From positions 186,001 through 250,000 of the forward strand of contig WJYM01000003.1 of NCBI GenBank assembly GCA_009668205.1: a stretch of 64,000 bases of DNA. Reading direction: 5' to 3'. This stretch comes from Enterobacteriaceae bacterium RIT691 (GTDB lineage Bacteria; Pseudomonadota; Gammaproteobacteria; Enterobacterales; Enterobacteriaceae). Below are positions 20,612 to 33,247 of the stretch, piece after piece. The first letter of the stretch is position 1. Each line of letters starts with the position of its first letter. Both the position numbers and the translations under genes were made by a program. The notes under the pieces are model-generated. The model was given only the letters and a program-made list of their open reading frames with translations. It searched no databases and was not told the DNA's origin.

Positions 20612-22027
20612 ATGAAAATCAAAACTCGCTTCGCGCCAAGCCCGACCGGCTATCTGCACGTCGGCGGTGCTCGTACAGCTCTCTATTCCTGGCTTTTTGC
20701 ACGTAACCACGGCGGTGAGTTTGTGCTGCGTATTGAGGACACCGATCTTGAGCGTTCAACGCCGGAAGCCATCGAAGCTATTATGGATGGTATGAACTGG
20801 CTGAGCCTGGAGTGGGATGAAGGCCCGTATTTCCAGACTAAACGTTTCGATCGCTACAATGCTGTCATTGATGAAATGCTGGTCGCGGGCACGGCGTATA
20901 AATGCTACTGCTCTAAAGAGCGTCTGGAAGCACTGCGTGAAGAACAGATGGCTAACAATGAGAAGCCACGTTACGACGGTCGCTGCCGTCATGACCACAG
21001 TGAACACGCCGCGGATGAGCCTTGCGTCGTGCGTTTCGCTAACCCGCAGGACGGTTCGGTGATTTTCGACGACCAGATTCGTGGTCCTATCGAATTCAGC
21101 AACCAGGAACTTGATGATCTGATCATTCGCCGCACCGACGGTTCGCCAACCTACAACTTCTGTGTGGTGGTGGATGACTGGGATATGGAAATCACTCACG
21201 TTATCCGTGGTGAAGACCATATCAACAACACCCCGCGTCAGATCAACATCCTGAAAGCGCTGAATGCACCGGTGCCGGTTTATGCGCACGTTTCCATGAT
21301 CAATGGCGACGATGGTAAAAAACTGTCCAAACGCCATGGTGCAGTCAGCGTCATGCAGTACCGTGATGACGGCTACCTGCCGGAAGCGCTGCTGAATTAC
21401 CTGGTGCGTCTGGGCTGGTCCAGCGGCGATCAGGAAATTTTCACCCGCGAAGAGATGATCAAACTCTTCTCTTTGGGCGCGGTCAGCAAATCTGCGAGTG
21501 CGTTTAATACCGAAAAGCTGCAGTGGCTGAACCATCACTACATCAATTCCCTTGCACCGGAATATGTGGCGACGCACCTGCAGTGGCACATAGAGCAGGA
21601 AAAAATTGATACCCGCACTGGCCCGCAGTTGGCAGAACTGGTTCAACTGCTGGGCGAGCGCTGCAAAACGCTGAAAGAGATGGCTGCAAGCTGCCGCTAC
21701 TTCTATGAAGAGTTTGACGCGTTTGATGCCGATGCGGCGAAGAAACACCTGCGTCCTGTTGCCCGTCAGCCGCTGGAAGTGGTTCGCGATAAACTGAATG
21801 CTGTCGCTGAGTGGACGGCAGAAAACGTGCATCACGCCATTCAAGCCACTGCAGACGAGCTGGACGTCGGTATGGGTAAAGTCGGTATGCCGCTGCGTGT
21901 GGCAGTGACCGGTGCAGGCCAGTCACCGGCTCTGGATGTGACGGTGCATGCTATCGGTAAAAGCCGCAGCGTAGCGCGCATTAATAAGGCGCTGGCTTTT
22001 ATTGCTGAACGCGAAAACCAGCAGTAA
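20612..22027 (+). CDS. gltX: GltX, glutamyl-tRNA synthetase
   Basis: Class I aminoacyl-tRNA synthetase that charges tRNA-Glu. It is 471 residues, the E. coli length. The HIGH-type motif is in [14 protein letters not shown] (9-22) and the KMSKS-type motif is [10 protein letters not shown] near 235. A zinc-binding cysteine set (CYCSKE, CRHD region, 98-127) is present. It diverges from the tRNA operon with a 258-bp spacer and is followed by a bidirectional terminator. Confidence 0.98.
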   Translation: MKIKTRFAPSPTGYLHVGGARTALYSWLFARNHGGEFVLRIEDTDLERSTPEAIEAIMDGMNWLSLEWDEGPYFQTKRFDRYNAVIDEMLVAGTAYKCYCSKERLEALREEQMANNEKPRYDGRCRHDHSEHAADEPCVVRFANPQDGSVIFDDQIRGPIEFSNQELDDLIIRRTDGSPTYNFCVVVDDWDMEITHVIRGEDHINNTPRQINILKALNAPVPVYAHVSMINGDDGKKLSKRHGAVSVMQYRDDGYLPEALLNYLVRLGWSSGDQEIFTREEMIKLFSLGAVSKSASAFNTEKLQWLNHHYINSLAPEYVATHLQWHIEQEKIDTRTGPQLAELVQLLGERCKTLKEMAASCRYFYEEFDAFDADAAKKHLRPVARQPLEVVRDKLNAVAEWTAENVHHAIQATADELDVGMGKVGMPLRVAVTGAGQSPALDVTVHAIGKSRSVARINKALAFIAERENQQ

Positions 22028-22042
22028 TTCGCGTTAAAAGAG

Positions 22043-22072
22043 AAACGGCAGGCTCAGACCTGCCGTTTTTTT
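22043..22072. terminator. Bidirectional terminator between gltX and yfeD
   Basis: AAACGGCAGG (22043-22052) pairs with CCTGCCGTTT (22059-22068) around CTCAGA, with a T-run on the gltX side. It reaches into the last codons of yfeD. Confidence 0.85.
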
Positions 22073-22466
22073 ATGCCTTATCTTCGGCGATGTTGAGCCG
22101 TGTCAGAAATCCGCTAAGCCCTTCACGAGCCAGTAGTACCTGCAACCGCAGCTGTTCTTCCGGCGTCATCATTAACAAAACATCCTGAATTTTACGCCAC
22201 ACCGGGTCATTTCCTTTTCTGCCGTAGGCGCCATCAGAATCGGCGACCTGCAGCGAAAGTGACAAATGACGGAGCTTTGGCGTGGAGGACAGAAACTGTT
22301 GAACTTCTGGCGTAATGTGGATCAGTCTTGCCCGACCGCCTTTTACACCCGGAATGGGTTCTGTCACCCAATGTTGCTCCCGGATCCAGCGATTGATCGT
22401 TTGGTTAGCCATGCCGACACAGTTCGCCAGTTCCTGTGTGGTCATTTTGTTGTGCAGTATATTCAT
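22071..22466 (-). CDS. yfeD: YfeD, small putative HTH protein
   Basis: A 131-residue protein of the YfeC/YfeD family (DUF1323). The N-terminus has a DNA-binding-like helix-turn-helix (TTQELANCVGMANQTINRWI, about 9-28), and GVKGGRARLIHI follows. The function is unknown. The ATG overlaps the yfeC stop as ATGA, so the two are translationally coupled. YfeC and YfeD are clear paralogues here, about one-third identical over the HTH half, which suggests tandem duplication. Confidence 0.88.
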   Translation of the reverse strand: MNILHNKMTTQELANCVGMANQTINRWIREQHWVTEPIPGVKGGRARLIHITPEVQQFLSSTPKLRHLSLSLQVADSDGAYGRKGNDPVWRKIQDVLLMMTPEEQLRLQVLLAREGLSGFLTRLNIAEDKA

Positions 22467-22828
22467 GACATTTCTTGAGCCCGGATGCCCAAACGCTGGA
22501 GTAAACCGGCAATGCCTTCGCGCAGGACGAGGCTGGTTAACAGCTTTTGCTCCTGCGGGGACATCTCTTTTGCCAGCGATAAGAGCAGGGTATCGAAGCC
22601 TTCCTCTTCCAGTGTGAAAGGAGACACGGGGGCATCGACATTGCGCTGCGCGCTATGAATGAAGTGACGAACCTGGTCATTGACGTGGACAAGTCGGGCT
22701 TTACCACCCTGAACGCCGGGGCGAGGTGATGTTGTCCATCCCTCTTTACGCACCCATTTATTGATAGTCTGGCGACTATAACCGGTGAGATGGGCGAGCT
22801 CCTCCGGTGTCATTCGTTCCTTGATCAT
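22463..22828 (-). CDS. yfeC: YfeC, small putative HTH protein
   Basis: A 121-residue paralogue of YfeD. The HTH segment is TPEELAHLTGYSRQTINKWV (about 7-26), followed by the shared GVQGGKARLVHVNDQV motif and a C-terminal helical region with EMSPQEQKLLTSLVLREGI. It is the first gene of the two-gene unit and ends in a 4-bp overlap with yfeD. The targets and role are not known. The upstream 216 bp leads to the divergent alaX-alaW tRNA promoter. Confidence 0.88.
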   Translation of the reverse strand: MIKERMTPEELAHLTGYSRQTINKWVRKEGWTTSPRPGVQGGKARLVHVNDQVRHFIHSAQRNVDAPVSPFTLEEEGFDTLLLSLAKEMSPQEQKLLTSLVLREGIAGLLQRLGIRAQEMS

Positions 22829-22986
22829 GCTATTTCCTGAGTGCCAGTGTGGGAATTAATGGCTCATGTTATAGCATCCTTTTAGTTGAAAGCGTGACGC
22901 GTTTAACTCATCCATGCGAGAACGCTCGCAATGTCATTTAGTTGCATGCTTTTTCAGCGATCGAAAGTCAAAGGAACATTTTGCCG

Positions 22987-23015
22987 TTGACACCTGGCAA
23001 GGGAATTCATATTAT
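22987..23015 (+). promoter_or_regulatory. Promoter of the tRNA-Ala pair
   Basis: TTGACA (22987-22992), a 17-bp spacer and TATTAT (23010-23015) are followed by a GC-rich discriminator, 29 bp before the first tRNA-Ala. Confidence 0.85.
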
Positions 23016-23044
23016 GCCGCCCGTCAACACGACAGCTTTACGTT

Positions 23045-23120
<76 letters not shown>

Positions 23121-23159
23121 AATCCTGCTCCCATCAGGTTTGGAACGTAAAGAAACTGT

Positions 23160-23235
<76 letters not shown>

Positions 23236-23241
23236 AAATTC

Positions 23242-23267
23242 AAACCCTCGCTTAGGCGGGGGTTTTT
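23242..23267 (+). terminator. Terminator of the tRNA-Ala operon
   Basis: AAACCCTCGC and GCGGGGGTTT form a stem around TTAG with one imperfect position, followed by T residues, 6 bp after the second tRNA. Confidence 0.8.
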
Positions 23268-23452
23268 GCTTTTTAGCGCCAGTGCCTCGCTTTGTCATCC
23301 TCTCTGCATTTTAGGTCAACAAAATTTCGGTATATTAAAAACCCTGTCTGATATAAGACTATCCTTAATAGGGTCTTGCTTCGGTCAATTAATAAACATA
23401 GTATCAACCCCCGTCGCACCTATGTACCTGGCTGGATTTTGTTTCAATTATC

Positions 23453-25633
23453 ATGACCTTCATCAAAAATGCTGCTGTAAAGAAGTTCTTCCTGGCATGG
23501 GTATTAAGCCTGGTCGTCATTCCTTTATCCCGTTTCCTCTCGCCCGTTACTCAAATTGATGGCAACGCCATTTATCTGGCCTGGCTGCCTTTGGCGTGCG
23601 TGTTTGCCCTTATACTTATTTTTGGCCGTCATGCGCTGCTGCCCCTGGTGCTGGCGTTTGCGCTCACCAATGCCTGGCTCCTGCCGTTGCCTTTTCCGCA
23701 ATCGGGGGTGCTGCTGTTTTGTCAGCTGTTTGCTGCGTTTCTCTCCTGCGGGATCGTGCGTTGGCAGGTCGGCAAGCGTTGGCGCTACGGAATACCGAAT
23801 AACACGATGGGGCAGCGGATCTTTTGGGCAGGATTTTTTGCACCGCTGGCGCTGAAAGGGACCATGTACCTTGCAGGTCGACTTTTGGATTTCCCGCTGT
23901 CGGTATCTGGTTTTTTCTCCAGTCACTCAGTGGTTTACAGTATTATAGATATTCAAAGCCTGATGTGTGCGTCGCTGATTTTTACCCTGCTGTTTTACTA
24001 TCCCATGCGCATGCTTCTGAATCCTCGCTACGCAAAAAAATTCTGGAACAAGCATATTTGCCCCGCTTTCCAGCGTAGCCAATGGTTATTCTCATTCAAC
24101 TGGTTATGCGTGCTGGTTGCTTTACTGCTGCTGCTGTGTTCCCCCTTTGAGTCCAAATATGTTGCGGGTTATCTGGTGCCGCTGGTCTTCATCCTGTTTT
24201 TTATCGGCATCACCCGTTTTAGCTATCCGTTAATCTATTTAACGTGGGCTATCAGTGCGTTTTTCCTTGTTGCGGATAACCGTAACTTTCTGCAGGGCGT
24301 CAGAACCGAATACTCGCTGGCTTTCGCGCTTTCTGTGCTGATCTCATTCACGATTTGTCTGCTGTATATGTCGCAGCTTTACATCCGGAGTATGGGGGTA
24401 AAGCGAAAATTACAGGAGCAAACGCTTCAGGATCCGTTGACCGGTTTGCCCAATTTACGTGCTTTCGAGCGTTTCCTTGAGGCTTATCCTCAGGTGAGCG
24501 TTTGCTGCTTGCGAATGGAGAATCTGGAATTCCTGAGTCGCCACTACGGCATGATGATGCGAGTTCACTGCAAGCGTATGGTGACTCGCGATCTGCAGCC
24601 GCTGCTGGGGAGAGATGAGAAGCTTTTCCAGCTCCCTGGGAGTGAGCTGCTGCTGGTTCTGCAGGGCGCAGAAACGGAGTCGCGACTGGCGCATATGGTG
24701 GATTTCCTGAATCACCAGAAATTCAGCTGGCAGGGTGAAGCGCTGGAGTTCGAATTTGGTGCCGCGTGGGGGATCATTGAAGGCGAAGGGGAAGCCTTGC
24801 ACCATACGTTGGGGCAGTTAAGCTGGCTTTCCGAGCAAGCCTGCAGTGCCAGAAAAGTTCTCGCGCTCAACAGCAGCCAGGCCACGGTTTCCGACAACAC
24901 GACCGAGCGCGTGCTGCAGCTAAACAGAGTGAAACGAGCGCTGGCCGAGGGCGGGGTTCTGCTATACGCCCAGCCGATCGTCAATCAAAAAGGCGAGCGC
25001 TACCACGAGATTCTGGCGCGAATGGTTTGCGATGGTCAGTTCATGATGCCGGACCAATTTATTCCAGTGATAGCGCAGTTCAACCTGAGCAAGCGGTTTG
25101 ACCTGTTGGTGGTCGAGACACTACTGCGCGCCATGAAAGATCTGCCTGGCGAGCACTTCTCGGTCAACCTGATGCCCTATACCCTGATGCAGAAAGAGAG
25201 CGCCAACAAAATGATCGCGCTGTTTCATCACTATGAGGTGTTGCCGGAAAGAGTCACCATCGAAATTACGGAGCAGCAAGCATTTTCGGGCTCCGAGAAC
25301 AGCGTGTTGAATATTCAGCGCCTGCGCGAGTTCGGCTGCCTGATTGCCATTGACGATTTCGGGACGGGCTATGCCAACTATGAGCGTTTAAAGCGCCTGG
25401 ATGCGGACATTGTTAAAATTGACGGCTGTCTGGTTCGGGATATCACCACGGATGCGGCTGATGAAATGATTGTGAAATCCATCTGCGACCTGGCCCGTCT
25501 TAAAAACCTGACGCTGGTGGCGGAATATGTCGAGACAGAAGCGCAACGTGAGCTGCTGTACAGGCTCGGCGTCGATTATCTGCAGGGGTATTTGTTAGGA
25601 AAACCCAGGCCTTTGGCTGAGTTGCAGAAATAA
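23453..25633 (+). CDS. pdeA: PdeA (YfeA), membrane-bound EAL-domain c-di-GMP phosphodiesterase
   Basis: A 726-residue membrane protein that probably degrades cyclic-di-GMP. Residues about 1-300 are a multi-pass MASE1-like sensor. A degenerate GGDEF domain follows (about 320-470); the active loop reads LPGSELLLVL instead of GGDEF, so no diguanylate cyclase activity is expected. The EAL domain (about 490-726) has EILARM in the EAL position, then the metal and catalytic stretch IDDFGTGYANYERLKRLDAD. The E. coli protein is 729 residues with the same layout. It follows the tRNA-Ala pair with a 217-bp spacer and is convergent with nupC. Confidence 0.9.
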   Translation: MTFIKNAAVKKFFLAWVLSLVVIPLSRFLSPVTQIDGNAIYLAWLPLACVFALILIFGRHALLPLVLAFALTNAWLLPLPFPQSGVLLFCQLFAAFLSCGIVRWQVGKRWRYGIPNNTMGQRIFWAGFFAPLALKGTMYLAGRLLDFPLSVSGFFSSHSVVYSIIDIQSLMCASLIFTLLFYYPMRMLLNPRYAKKFWNKHICPAFQRSQWLFSFNWLCVLVALLLLLCSPFESKYVAGYLVPLVFILFFIGITRFSYPLIYLTWAISAFFLVADNRNFLQGVRTEYSLAFALSVLISFTICLLYMSQLYIRSMGVKRKLQEQTLQDPLTGLPNLRAFERFLEAYPQVSVCCLRMENLEFLSRHYGMMMRVHCKRMVTRDLQPLLGRDEKLFQLPGSELLLVLQGAETESRLAHMVDFLNHQKFSWQGEALEFEFGAAWGIIEGEGEALHHTLGQLSWLSEQACSARKVLALNSSQATVSDNTTERVLQLNRVKRALAEGGVLLYAQPIVNQKGERYHEILARMVCDGQFMMPDQFIPVIAQFNLSKRFDLLVVETLLRAMKDLPGEHFSVNLMPYTLMQKESANKMIALFHHYEVLPERVTIEITEQQAFSGSENSVLNIQRLREFGCLIAIDDFGTGYANYERLKRLDADIVKIDGCLVRDITTDAADEMIVKSICDLARLKNLTLVAEYVETEAQRELLYRLGVDYLQGYLLGKPRPLAELQK

Positions 25634-25662
25634 AAAAGCCGGGAAATAATCCCGGCTTTTTT
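25633..25662. terminator. Bidirectional terminator between pdeA and nupC
   Basis: AAAAAAGCCGGG and CCCGGCTTTTTT pair around AAATAAT, with A and T runs on either side. Confidence 0.92.
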
Positions 25663-25680
25663 CCTGTCAGGTGTCTGTGT

Positions 25681-26868
25681 TTACAGAACCAGTGCAGCGA
25701 TAGACGCGGAGAGCACGCTCACCAGCGTAGAACCGTAGACCAGTTTCAAACCGAAGCGGGAAACGACGTTACCCTGTTCTTCGTTCAGACCTTTGATGGC
25801 ACCGGCGATGATACCGATAGACGAGAAGTTGGCGAAGGAAACCAGGAAGATAGAGATGATGCCTTCAGCGCGCGGAGAGAGCGTGCTGGCAATCTTCTGC
25901 AGATCCATCATCGCAACGAATTCGTTGGAGACCAGTTTGGTTGCCATGATGCTACCTACCTGCAGTGCTTCGCTGGCAGGAACACCCATGACCCAGGCTA
26001 CCGGGTAGAAGATGTAACCCAGGATACCCTGGAAGGAGATACCCAGCACGGCAGCGAACAGGGCGTTCAGGCCGGAGATCAACGCGATGAAACCGATCAG
26101 CATTGCGGCAACGATAATCGCCACTTTAAAGCCCGCCAGAATGTACTCACCCAGCATTTCAAAGAAGCTCTGACCTTCGTGCAGATTAGACATCTGCAGG
26201 TTCTCTTCGCTCTCTTCAACGCGGTATGGGTTAATCAGGGACAGGACGATAAAGGTACTGAACATGTTCAGGACCAGCGCGGCAACAACATATTTCGGCT
26301 GCAGCATGGTCATGTACGCGCCAACGATAGACATGGACACGGTAGACATCGCGGTAGCCGCCATGGTGTACATGCGGTTGCGAGACATCTTGCCGAGGAT
26401 ATCTTTATAGGCGATGAAGTTTTCAGACTGACCGAGGATCAGGGAGCTAACCGCGTTGAAAGACTCCAGTTTACCCATACCGTTGACTTTAGACAGCACG
26501 GTACCGATCGCACGAATGACAATCGGCAGAATACGGATATGCTGCAGAATACCAATCAGTGCGGAAATGAAGACGATAGGGCACAGGACCTTCAGGAAGA
26601 AGAACGCGAGGCCTTCATCATTCATTTTGCCGAAGACGAAATTTGTCCCTTCATTCGCGAAACCGAGAAGTTTTTCAAACATCTCGGAGAATCCTTTCAC
26701 AAAGCCCAGGCCGACGTTGGAGTTCAGGAAGAACCACGCCAGCAGAACTTCAATAACAAGTAACTGAATAACATAGCGAATGCGGATCTGCTTACGATCG
26801 TGGCTTACCAGTAAAGCCAGAATCGCAACCATAGCAAGCGCGAGGACAAAGTGTAGAACGCGGTCCAT
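25681..26868 (-). CDS. nupC: NupC, nucleoside:proton symporter
   Basis: Concentrative nucleoside transporter of the CNT family in the inner membrane, taking up pyrimidine nucleosides and adenosine. It is 395 residues; the usual length is 400. Family signatures present: [28 protein letters not shown] and [17 protein letters not shown]. Relative to the E. coli protein as I recall it, five residues (WFGYS) are absent after NALFAAVLG, in a predicted loop or re-entrant region. ATG 26868 has GGAG 8 bp upstream and matches the family N-terminus [11 protein letters not shown]; an in-frame extension upstream is unlikely. Confidence 0.96.
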   Translation of the reverse strand: MDRVLHFVLALAMVAILALLVSHDRKQIRIRYVIQLLVIEVLLAWFFLNSNVGLGFVKGFSEMFEKLLGFANEGTNFVFGKMNDEGLAFFFLKVLCPIVFISALIGILQHIRILPIVIRAIGTVLSKVNGMGKLESFNAVSSLILGQSENFIAYKDILGKMSRNRMYTMAATAMSTVSMSIVGAYMTMLQPKYVVAALVLNMFSTFIVLSLINPYRVEESEENLQMSNLHEGQSFFEMLGEYILAGFKVAIIVAAMLIGFIALISGLNALFAAVLGISFQGILGYIFYPVAWVMGVPASEALQVGSIMATKLVSNEFVAMMDLQKIASTLSPRAEGIISIFLVSFANFSSIGIIAGAIKGLNEEQGNVVSRFGLKLVYGSTLVSVLSASIAALVL

Positions 26869-26963
26869 ATTTGCTCCAAACATGAGGCAGGTTAAATTTC
26901 CATGCACATTCTATGCAACAACATAAAAGAAAACGAGATCTAAGCCGCACTATAGTCAGAACC

Positions 26964-26979
26964 TGTGAGCAATCTCAAA
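26964..26979 (-). promoter_or_regulatory. Candidate CRP site upstream of nupC
   Basis: TGTGA-N6-TCAAA at 26964-26979 keeps a perfect left half-site and 3 of 5 of the right half-site, about 95 bp before the nupC start. E. coli nupC is activated by CRP and repressed by CytR. Confidence 0.45.
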
Positions 26980-27151
26980 AAGGTGAACAACCATACAAAT
27001 TCGTTATGTTATGTAAAGGTGTTAAAAGTTACCTTTTTGCTCTAATCTGACGATAGGGTGACCTCTCGTGATCCCTTTCAAATAACATGGCGCATTTCCG
27101 CTAGTGTTCCTGCCTATCAGAGAAATCATTATCACCGCATCAAATGATCTT

Positions 27152-27170
27152 GATAATCATTCTCATTTTG
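27152..27170 (+). promoter_or_regulatory. Fur box upstream of mntH
   Basis: GATAATCATTCTCATTTTG matches the GATAAT-repeat Fur consensus at most positions. It ends 43 bp before the mntH start and sits beside an MntR box, the same double control known for E. coli mntH. Confidence 0.7.
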
Positions 27171-27178
27171 ATAGCATG

Positions 27179-27200
27179 AAACATAGCAAAGGCTATATTT
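27179..27200 (+). promoter_or_regulatory. MntR box of mntH
   Basis: A 22-bp dyad with core ACATAGCAAAGGCTAT lies 13 bp before ATG and matches the E. coli MntR operator almost exactly. Manganese-loaded MntR should repress mntH here. Confidence 0.85.
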
Positions 27201-27212
27201 CAGGGGCAGAAA

Positions 27213-28451
27213 ATGACAAACAGTCGCGTTGAGAGTAGCAGCAGTCGGACAGCGCGCAAGATGCGGTTTGCATTAATGGGGCCTGCGTTCATTGCTGCTA
27301 TCGGATATATCGATCCCGGTAACTTTGCCACCAACATTCAGGCGGGTGCCAGCTTTGGCTACCAGCTGCTTTGGGTGGTGGTGTGGGCCAACTTGATGGC
27401 GATGCTGATACAGGTCTTGTCTGCCAAGCTGGGGATTGCCACGGGCAAGAATCTGGCGGAACAGATTCGTGACCACTATCCGCGTCCTCTGGTCTGGTTT
27501 TACTGGGTGCAGGCGGAAATTATCGCCATGGCGACCGATCTGGCCGAATTCATTGGCGCTGCGATTGGGTTCAAGCTGATTCTCGGCGTGTCGTTGTTGC
27601 AGGGGGCGGTTCTGACCGGGATCGCCACCTTCCTGATCCTGATGCTGCAACGCCGCGGGCAAAAGCCGCTGGAGAAGGTCATCGGCGGCCTGCTGCTGTT
27701 TGTCGCGGCAGCGTACATCGTCGAGCTGGTGTTCTCACAACCCCAGCTGGCACCCCTCGCAAAAGGGATGGTATTACCTTCTTTACCTAATTCAGAAGCT
27801 GTGTTCCTGGCGGCAGGGGTGCTTGGGGCAACGATTATGCCTCACGTTATCTACCTGCACTCGTCGCTTACCCAGCATCTGCACGATGGCAATCGTCAGG
27901 AGCGTTATAGCGCTACCCGTTGGGATGTGGCGATCGCGATGACCATCGCGGGGTTTGTCAATCTGGCGATGATGGCGACGGCAGCGGCAGCATTCCACTT
28001 CAATGGGCACACCGGGGTTGCCGATCTGGATGAAGCCTATCTGACGCTCGAACCGCTGTTAAGCCATGCCGCGGCGACCATCTTCGGTCTGAGCCTGATT
28101 GCAGCAGGTCTTTCGTCAACCGTCGTGGGGACGCTGGCGGGGCAGGTGGTGATGCAGGGCTTTATTCGCTTCCACATTCCACTGTGGTTCCGTCGTGCGG
28201 TGACGATGCTGCCATCGTTCATTGTGATTCTGTTGGGGCTGGATCCGACGCGCATTCTGGTGATGAGCCAGGTGTTGCTGAGCTTTGGTATCGCACTGGC
28301 GCTGGTTCCACTGCTGCTGTTTACCAGCGACAGTAAATTGATGGGCGATCTGGTGAATACACAGTGGGTTAAGCGTGCCGGTTGGACTATCGTGGTGCTG
28401 GTGGTGGCCCTGAACGGCTGGCTTTTGGTGGGAACGCTGCTTAATCTCTAA
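27213..28451 (+). CDS. mntH: MntH, Nramp-family manganese/iron importer
   Basis: Proton-coupled Mn(II)/Fe(II) importer in the inner membrane, 412 residues with about 11 transmembrane helices. The metal-binding helix motif DPGNFATN is at 34-41 and the helix-6 motif [11 protein letters not shown] is near 209-219; both are intact. The ribosome site is GGGG about 8 bp before ATG 27213. Regulation is visible: a Fur-like box and an MntR box occupy the last 60 bp of the promoter region. It is followed by a strong terminator shared with the convergent ypeC. Confidence 0.97.
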   Translation: MTNSRVESSSSRTARKMRFALMGPAFIAAIGYIDPGNFATNIQAGASFGYQLLWVVVWANLMAMLIQVLSAKLGIATGKNLAEQIRDHYPRPLVWFYWVQAEIIAMATDLAEFIGAAIGFKLILGVSLLQGAVLTGIATFLILMLQRRGQKPLEKVIGGLLLFVAAAYIVELVFSQPQLAPLAKGMVLPSLPNSEAVFLAAGVLGATIMPHVIYLHSSLTQHLHDGNRQERYSATRWDVAIAMTIAGFVNLAMMATAAAAFHFNGHTGVADLDEAYLTLEPLLSHAAATIFGLSLIAAGLSSTVVGTLAGQVVMQGFIRFHIPLWFRRAVTMLPSFIVILLGLDPTRILVMSQVLLSFGIALALVPLLLFTSDSKLMGDLVNTQWVKRAGWTIVVLVVALNGWLLVGTLLNL

Positions 28452-28461
28452 TGCCAAACAT

Positions 28462-28490
28462 AAAAAAGCAGCCCTCAGGCTGCTTTTTTT
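28462..28490. terminator. Bidirectional terminator between mntH and ypeC
   Basis: AAAAAAGCAGCC and GGCTGCTTTTTT pair around CTCA, with A and T runs on both sides. Confidence 0.92.
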
Positions 28491-28500
28491 GTTGTCAGAA

Positions 28501-28857
28501 TCAGTGACGATGACCGCCGTGTCCACCATGGCCGTGGTCGCCATGACCTCGTCCCCAGCCGCCGCGATGATCGTCGCGATCGTTCCAGCCTTCACGGTAA
28601 CCCCGTTCGTAGGCGTTACGTTTGTCCCAGCCGTGATGCCAGCCGTTATCATGCGGACGCCAACGAGCGTCGCGCCACTCATAGTGGCGATGCCAATAGT
28701 CGCGATCGCGCCAGCGACCACCGTCCCAATAGTTACCGTAATGATCCTGATCGCCGATTTGTAATTTTATGGCGGGCACCAGGGTGATCTCACCCGCATT
28801 GGCGACCAGCGGGGCGGCAGCCAGCAATACGGCTGCCAGAATCAGTGACCTGAACAT
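28501..28857 (-). CDS. ypeC: YpeC, DUF2502 periplasmic protein, His/Gly-rich
   Basis: A 118-residue secreted protein of the DUF2502 family, role unknown. Residues 1-21 are a signal peptide (hydrophobic stretch [17 protein letters not shown]). The middle is rich in Trp, Arg and Asp ([19 protein letters not shown]). The tail from about residue 95 is almost only Gly, His, Asp and Arg and ends [11 protein letters not shown], a likely metal-binding stretch. It is convergent with the manganese importer mntH; a metal-related role is only a suggestion. The same gene order occurs in E. coli. Confidence 0.85.
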   Translation of the reverse strand: MFRSLILAAVLLAAAPLVANAGEITLVPAIKLQIGDQDHYGNYWDGGRWRDRDYWHRHYEWRDARWRPHDNGWHHGWDKRNAYERGYREGWNDRDDHRGGWGRGHGDHGHGGHGGHRH

Positions 28858-28982
28858 GTGTCTGTCTCCTTACCATCGGGGCCTTAGTTGGCCTGTTAAC
28901 GCAATATTACGAGTGGTTACAGGATTGCAGCATCGGGTAACTCCTAAAGCCCCGGAGACAGCACTTTTTGCTAAAACTGCAT

Positions 28983-29981
28983 TTAATTTGCGCTATTCAG
29001 AATGGCGTCGATGGCTTCACATTCCTGTTGCGTAAACCGGCGATTTTTCAACATGCCAACGGCGTCATCCAGCTGTGCAGTCTTACTGGCACCAATCAGC
29101 ACCGAGGTGACTTTCTCGTGACGAAGTACCCATGCCAGCGCCATTTGCGATAGCTTCTGCCCACGTTTAAGGGCGATGTCATTCAACTGGCGAACTTTGT
29201 CGATTTTAACGTCGGTGAGCTGATCTGGTTTAAGGAACTGGCTCCCGCTGGCGGCACGAGAATCTGCCGGAATGCCGTTGAGATAACGGTCGGTCAACTG
29301 ACCCCCCGCCAGCGGTGAGAAGGCGATAGACCCAACGCCTTGCGCTTGCAGCAAATCCAGCAGTCCCTCTTCTACCCAACGTTCAAACATCGAATATTTA
29401 GGCTGATGGATAAGGCACGGCGTGCCTAAATCCTGCAATATCGCAAGTGCTTCACGTGCGCGTTCTGCCGGATAGTTGGAAAGCCCCACGTACAGCGCCT
29501 TGCCCTGACGCACAACATGATCCAGCGCACGCATGGTTTCCTCCAGCGGCGTTTCCGGGTCCGGACGGTGGTGATAAAAAATATCCACATACTCCAGGCC
29601 CATCCGCTTAAGGCTCTGGTCGAGGCTGGCAACCAGGTATTTGCGCGACCCCCAATCACCATATGGGCCGTCCCACATGGTGTAACCCGCTTTGCTGGAG
29701 ATGATCAGCTCATCGCGGTACGGTAAAAAATCTTCGCGCAGAATACGCCCGAAGTTGCTTTCGGCCGATCCCGGCGGCGGGCCGTAGTTGTTGGCGAGAT
29801 CAAAGTGGGTGATCCCCAGATCGAACGCGTGACGCAGCAGCTGACGGCTTGTTTCAAGCAGCGTGGCATCGCCAAAATTATGCCACAGGCCCAGAGAAAT
29901 CGCGGGCAGCTTGAGTCCGCTCTTGCCGCAGCGACGATATTCCATCGCCTCATAACGCTGCGGATTTGCCTGATAAACCAT
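28983..29981 (-). CDS. Aldo/keto reductase, YghZ/GpR-like
   Basis: A 332-residue NADPH-dependent aldo/keto reductase of the AKR14 type, close to E. coli YghZ (L-glyceraldehyde-3-phosphate reductase). The catalytic tetrad is visible: Asp and Tyr in FDLANNYGPPPGSAE, Lys in IISSKAGY and His in IFYHHRPD. The C-terminus carries the NADPH site (SVLIGASKTAQLDD). ATG 29981 has a perfect GGAGG 6 bp upstream; a TTG four codons earlier is less likely. A palindrome resembling a LacI/GalR-family operator lies 25 bp upstream. Whether it acts on glyceraldehyde phosphate, methylglyoxal or another aldehyde is not decidable from sequence. Confidence 0.85.
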   Translation of the reverse strand: MVYQANPQRYEAMEYRRCGKSGLKLPAISLGLWHNFGDATLLETSRQLLRHAFDLGITHFDLANNYGPPPGSAESNFGRILREDFLPYRDELIISSKAGYTMWDGPYGDWGSRKYLVASLDQSLKRMGLEYVDIFYHHRPDPETPLEETMRALDHVVRQGKALYVGLSNYPAERAREALAILQDLGTPCLIHQPKYSMFERWVEEGLLDLLQAQGVGSIAFSPLAGGQLTDRYLNGIPADSRAASGSQFLKPDQLTDVKIDKVRQLNDIALKRGQKLSQMALAWVLRHEKVTSVLIGASKTAQLDDAVGMLKNRRFTQQECEAIDAILNSAN

Positions 29982-30005
29982 GTAAACCTCCAACAGGGAC
30001 AGGGT

Positions 30006-30021
30006 GTGTATACGTTTACAC
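30006..30021. promoter_or_regulatory. LacI/GalR-type operator-like palindrome
   Basis: GTGTATACGTTTACAC is a near-perfect dyad with a central CG, one step from the GalR/GalS consensus GTGTAANCGNTTACAC. It overlaps the likely promoter of the aldo/keto reductase, 25 bp from its start, and lies 135 bp before ipdC. Confidence 0.5.
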
Positions 30022-30057
30022 TAATCGAAGCGGAGAGCGGGGTATAGCCAAAAAATC

Positions 30058-30075
30058 TGTAAATTCTGCTTTCCA
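30058..30075. promoter_or_regulatory. Candidate TyrR box upstream of ipdC
   Basis: TGTAAA-N6-TTTCCA matches the TyrR strong box TGTAAA-N6-TTTACA at 11 of 12 positions. It lies 81 bp upstream of ipdC. In Enterobacter cloacae ipdC transcription is known to require TyrR with aromatic amino acids. Confidence 0.65.
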
Positions 30076-30119
30076 CTGCCAAATTCATCTCCTTCTGGAC
30101 AGCCATCAACCATCTCTAA

Positions 30120-33043
<2,924 letters not shown>

Positions 33044-33113
33044 AGTGATTTCCTTTTAACGCTTTGCGCGCAACACTTTGCCGATAAACGGCGGTACCTT
33101 CATTGCAATTGGT

Positions 33114-33127
33114 GCTGAAACGGTAAA
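33114..33127 (+). promoter_or_regulatory. Candidate Cra (FruR) site upstream of glk
   Basis: GCTGAAACGGTAAA fits the asymmetric Cra consensus (TGAAACG core). E. coli glk is repressed by Cra. It lies about 120 bp before the glk start. Confidence 0.5.
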
Positions 33128-33247
33128 GTTATTGTGTGACCGGGATCGATAAATCATCGGCGCCACCGTGTTGGTCATTGTTGTTAAGCTGCCATGAATT
33201 TACAGTGTGCCAAAGACTTAATCTGACTTTAGCGGAGCAGTAACAGA

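Noticed and set aside
20756-21844. 362-codon frame opposite gltX
   Set aside because: Antisense shadow; GltX is complete and carries all motifs.
30003-30020. TyrR box overlapping the palindrome at 30006
   Set aside because: Spacing between TGT and ACA is 16 instead of 18 bp; the LacI-type reading fits better. The better TyrR match is at 30058.
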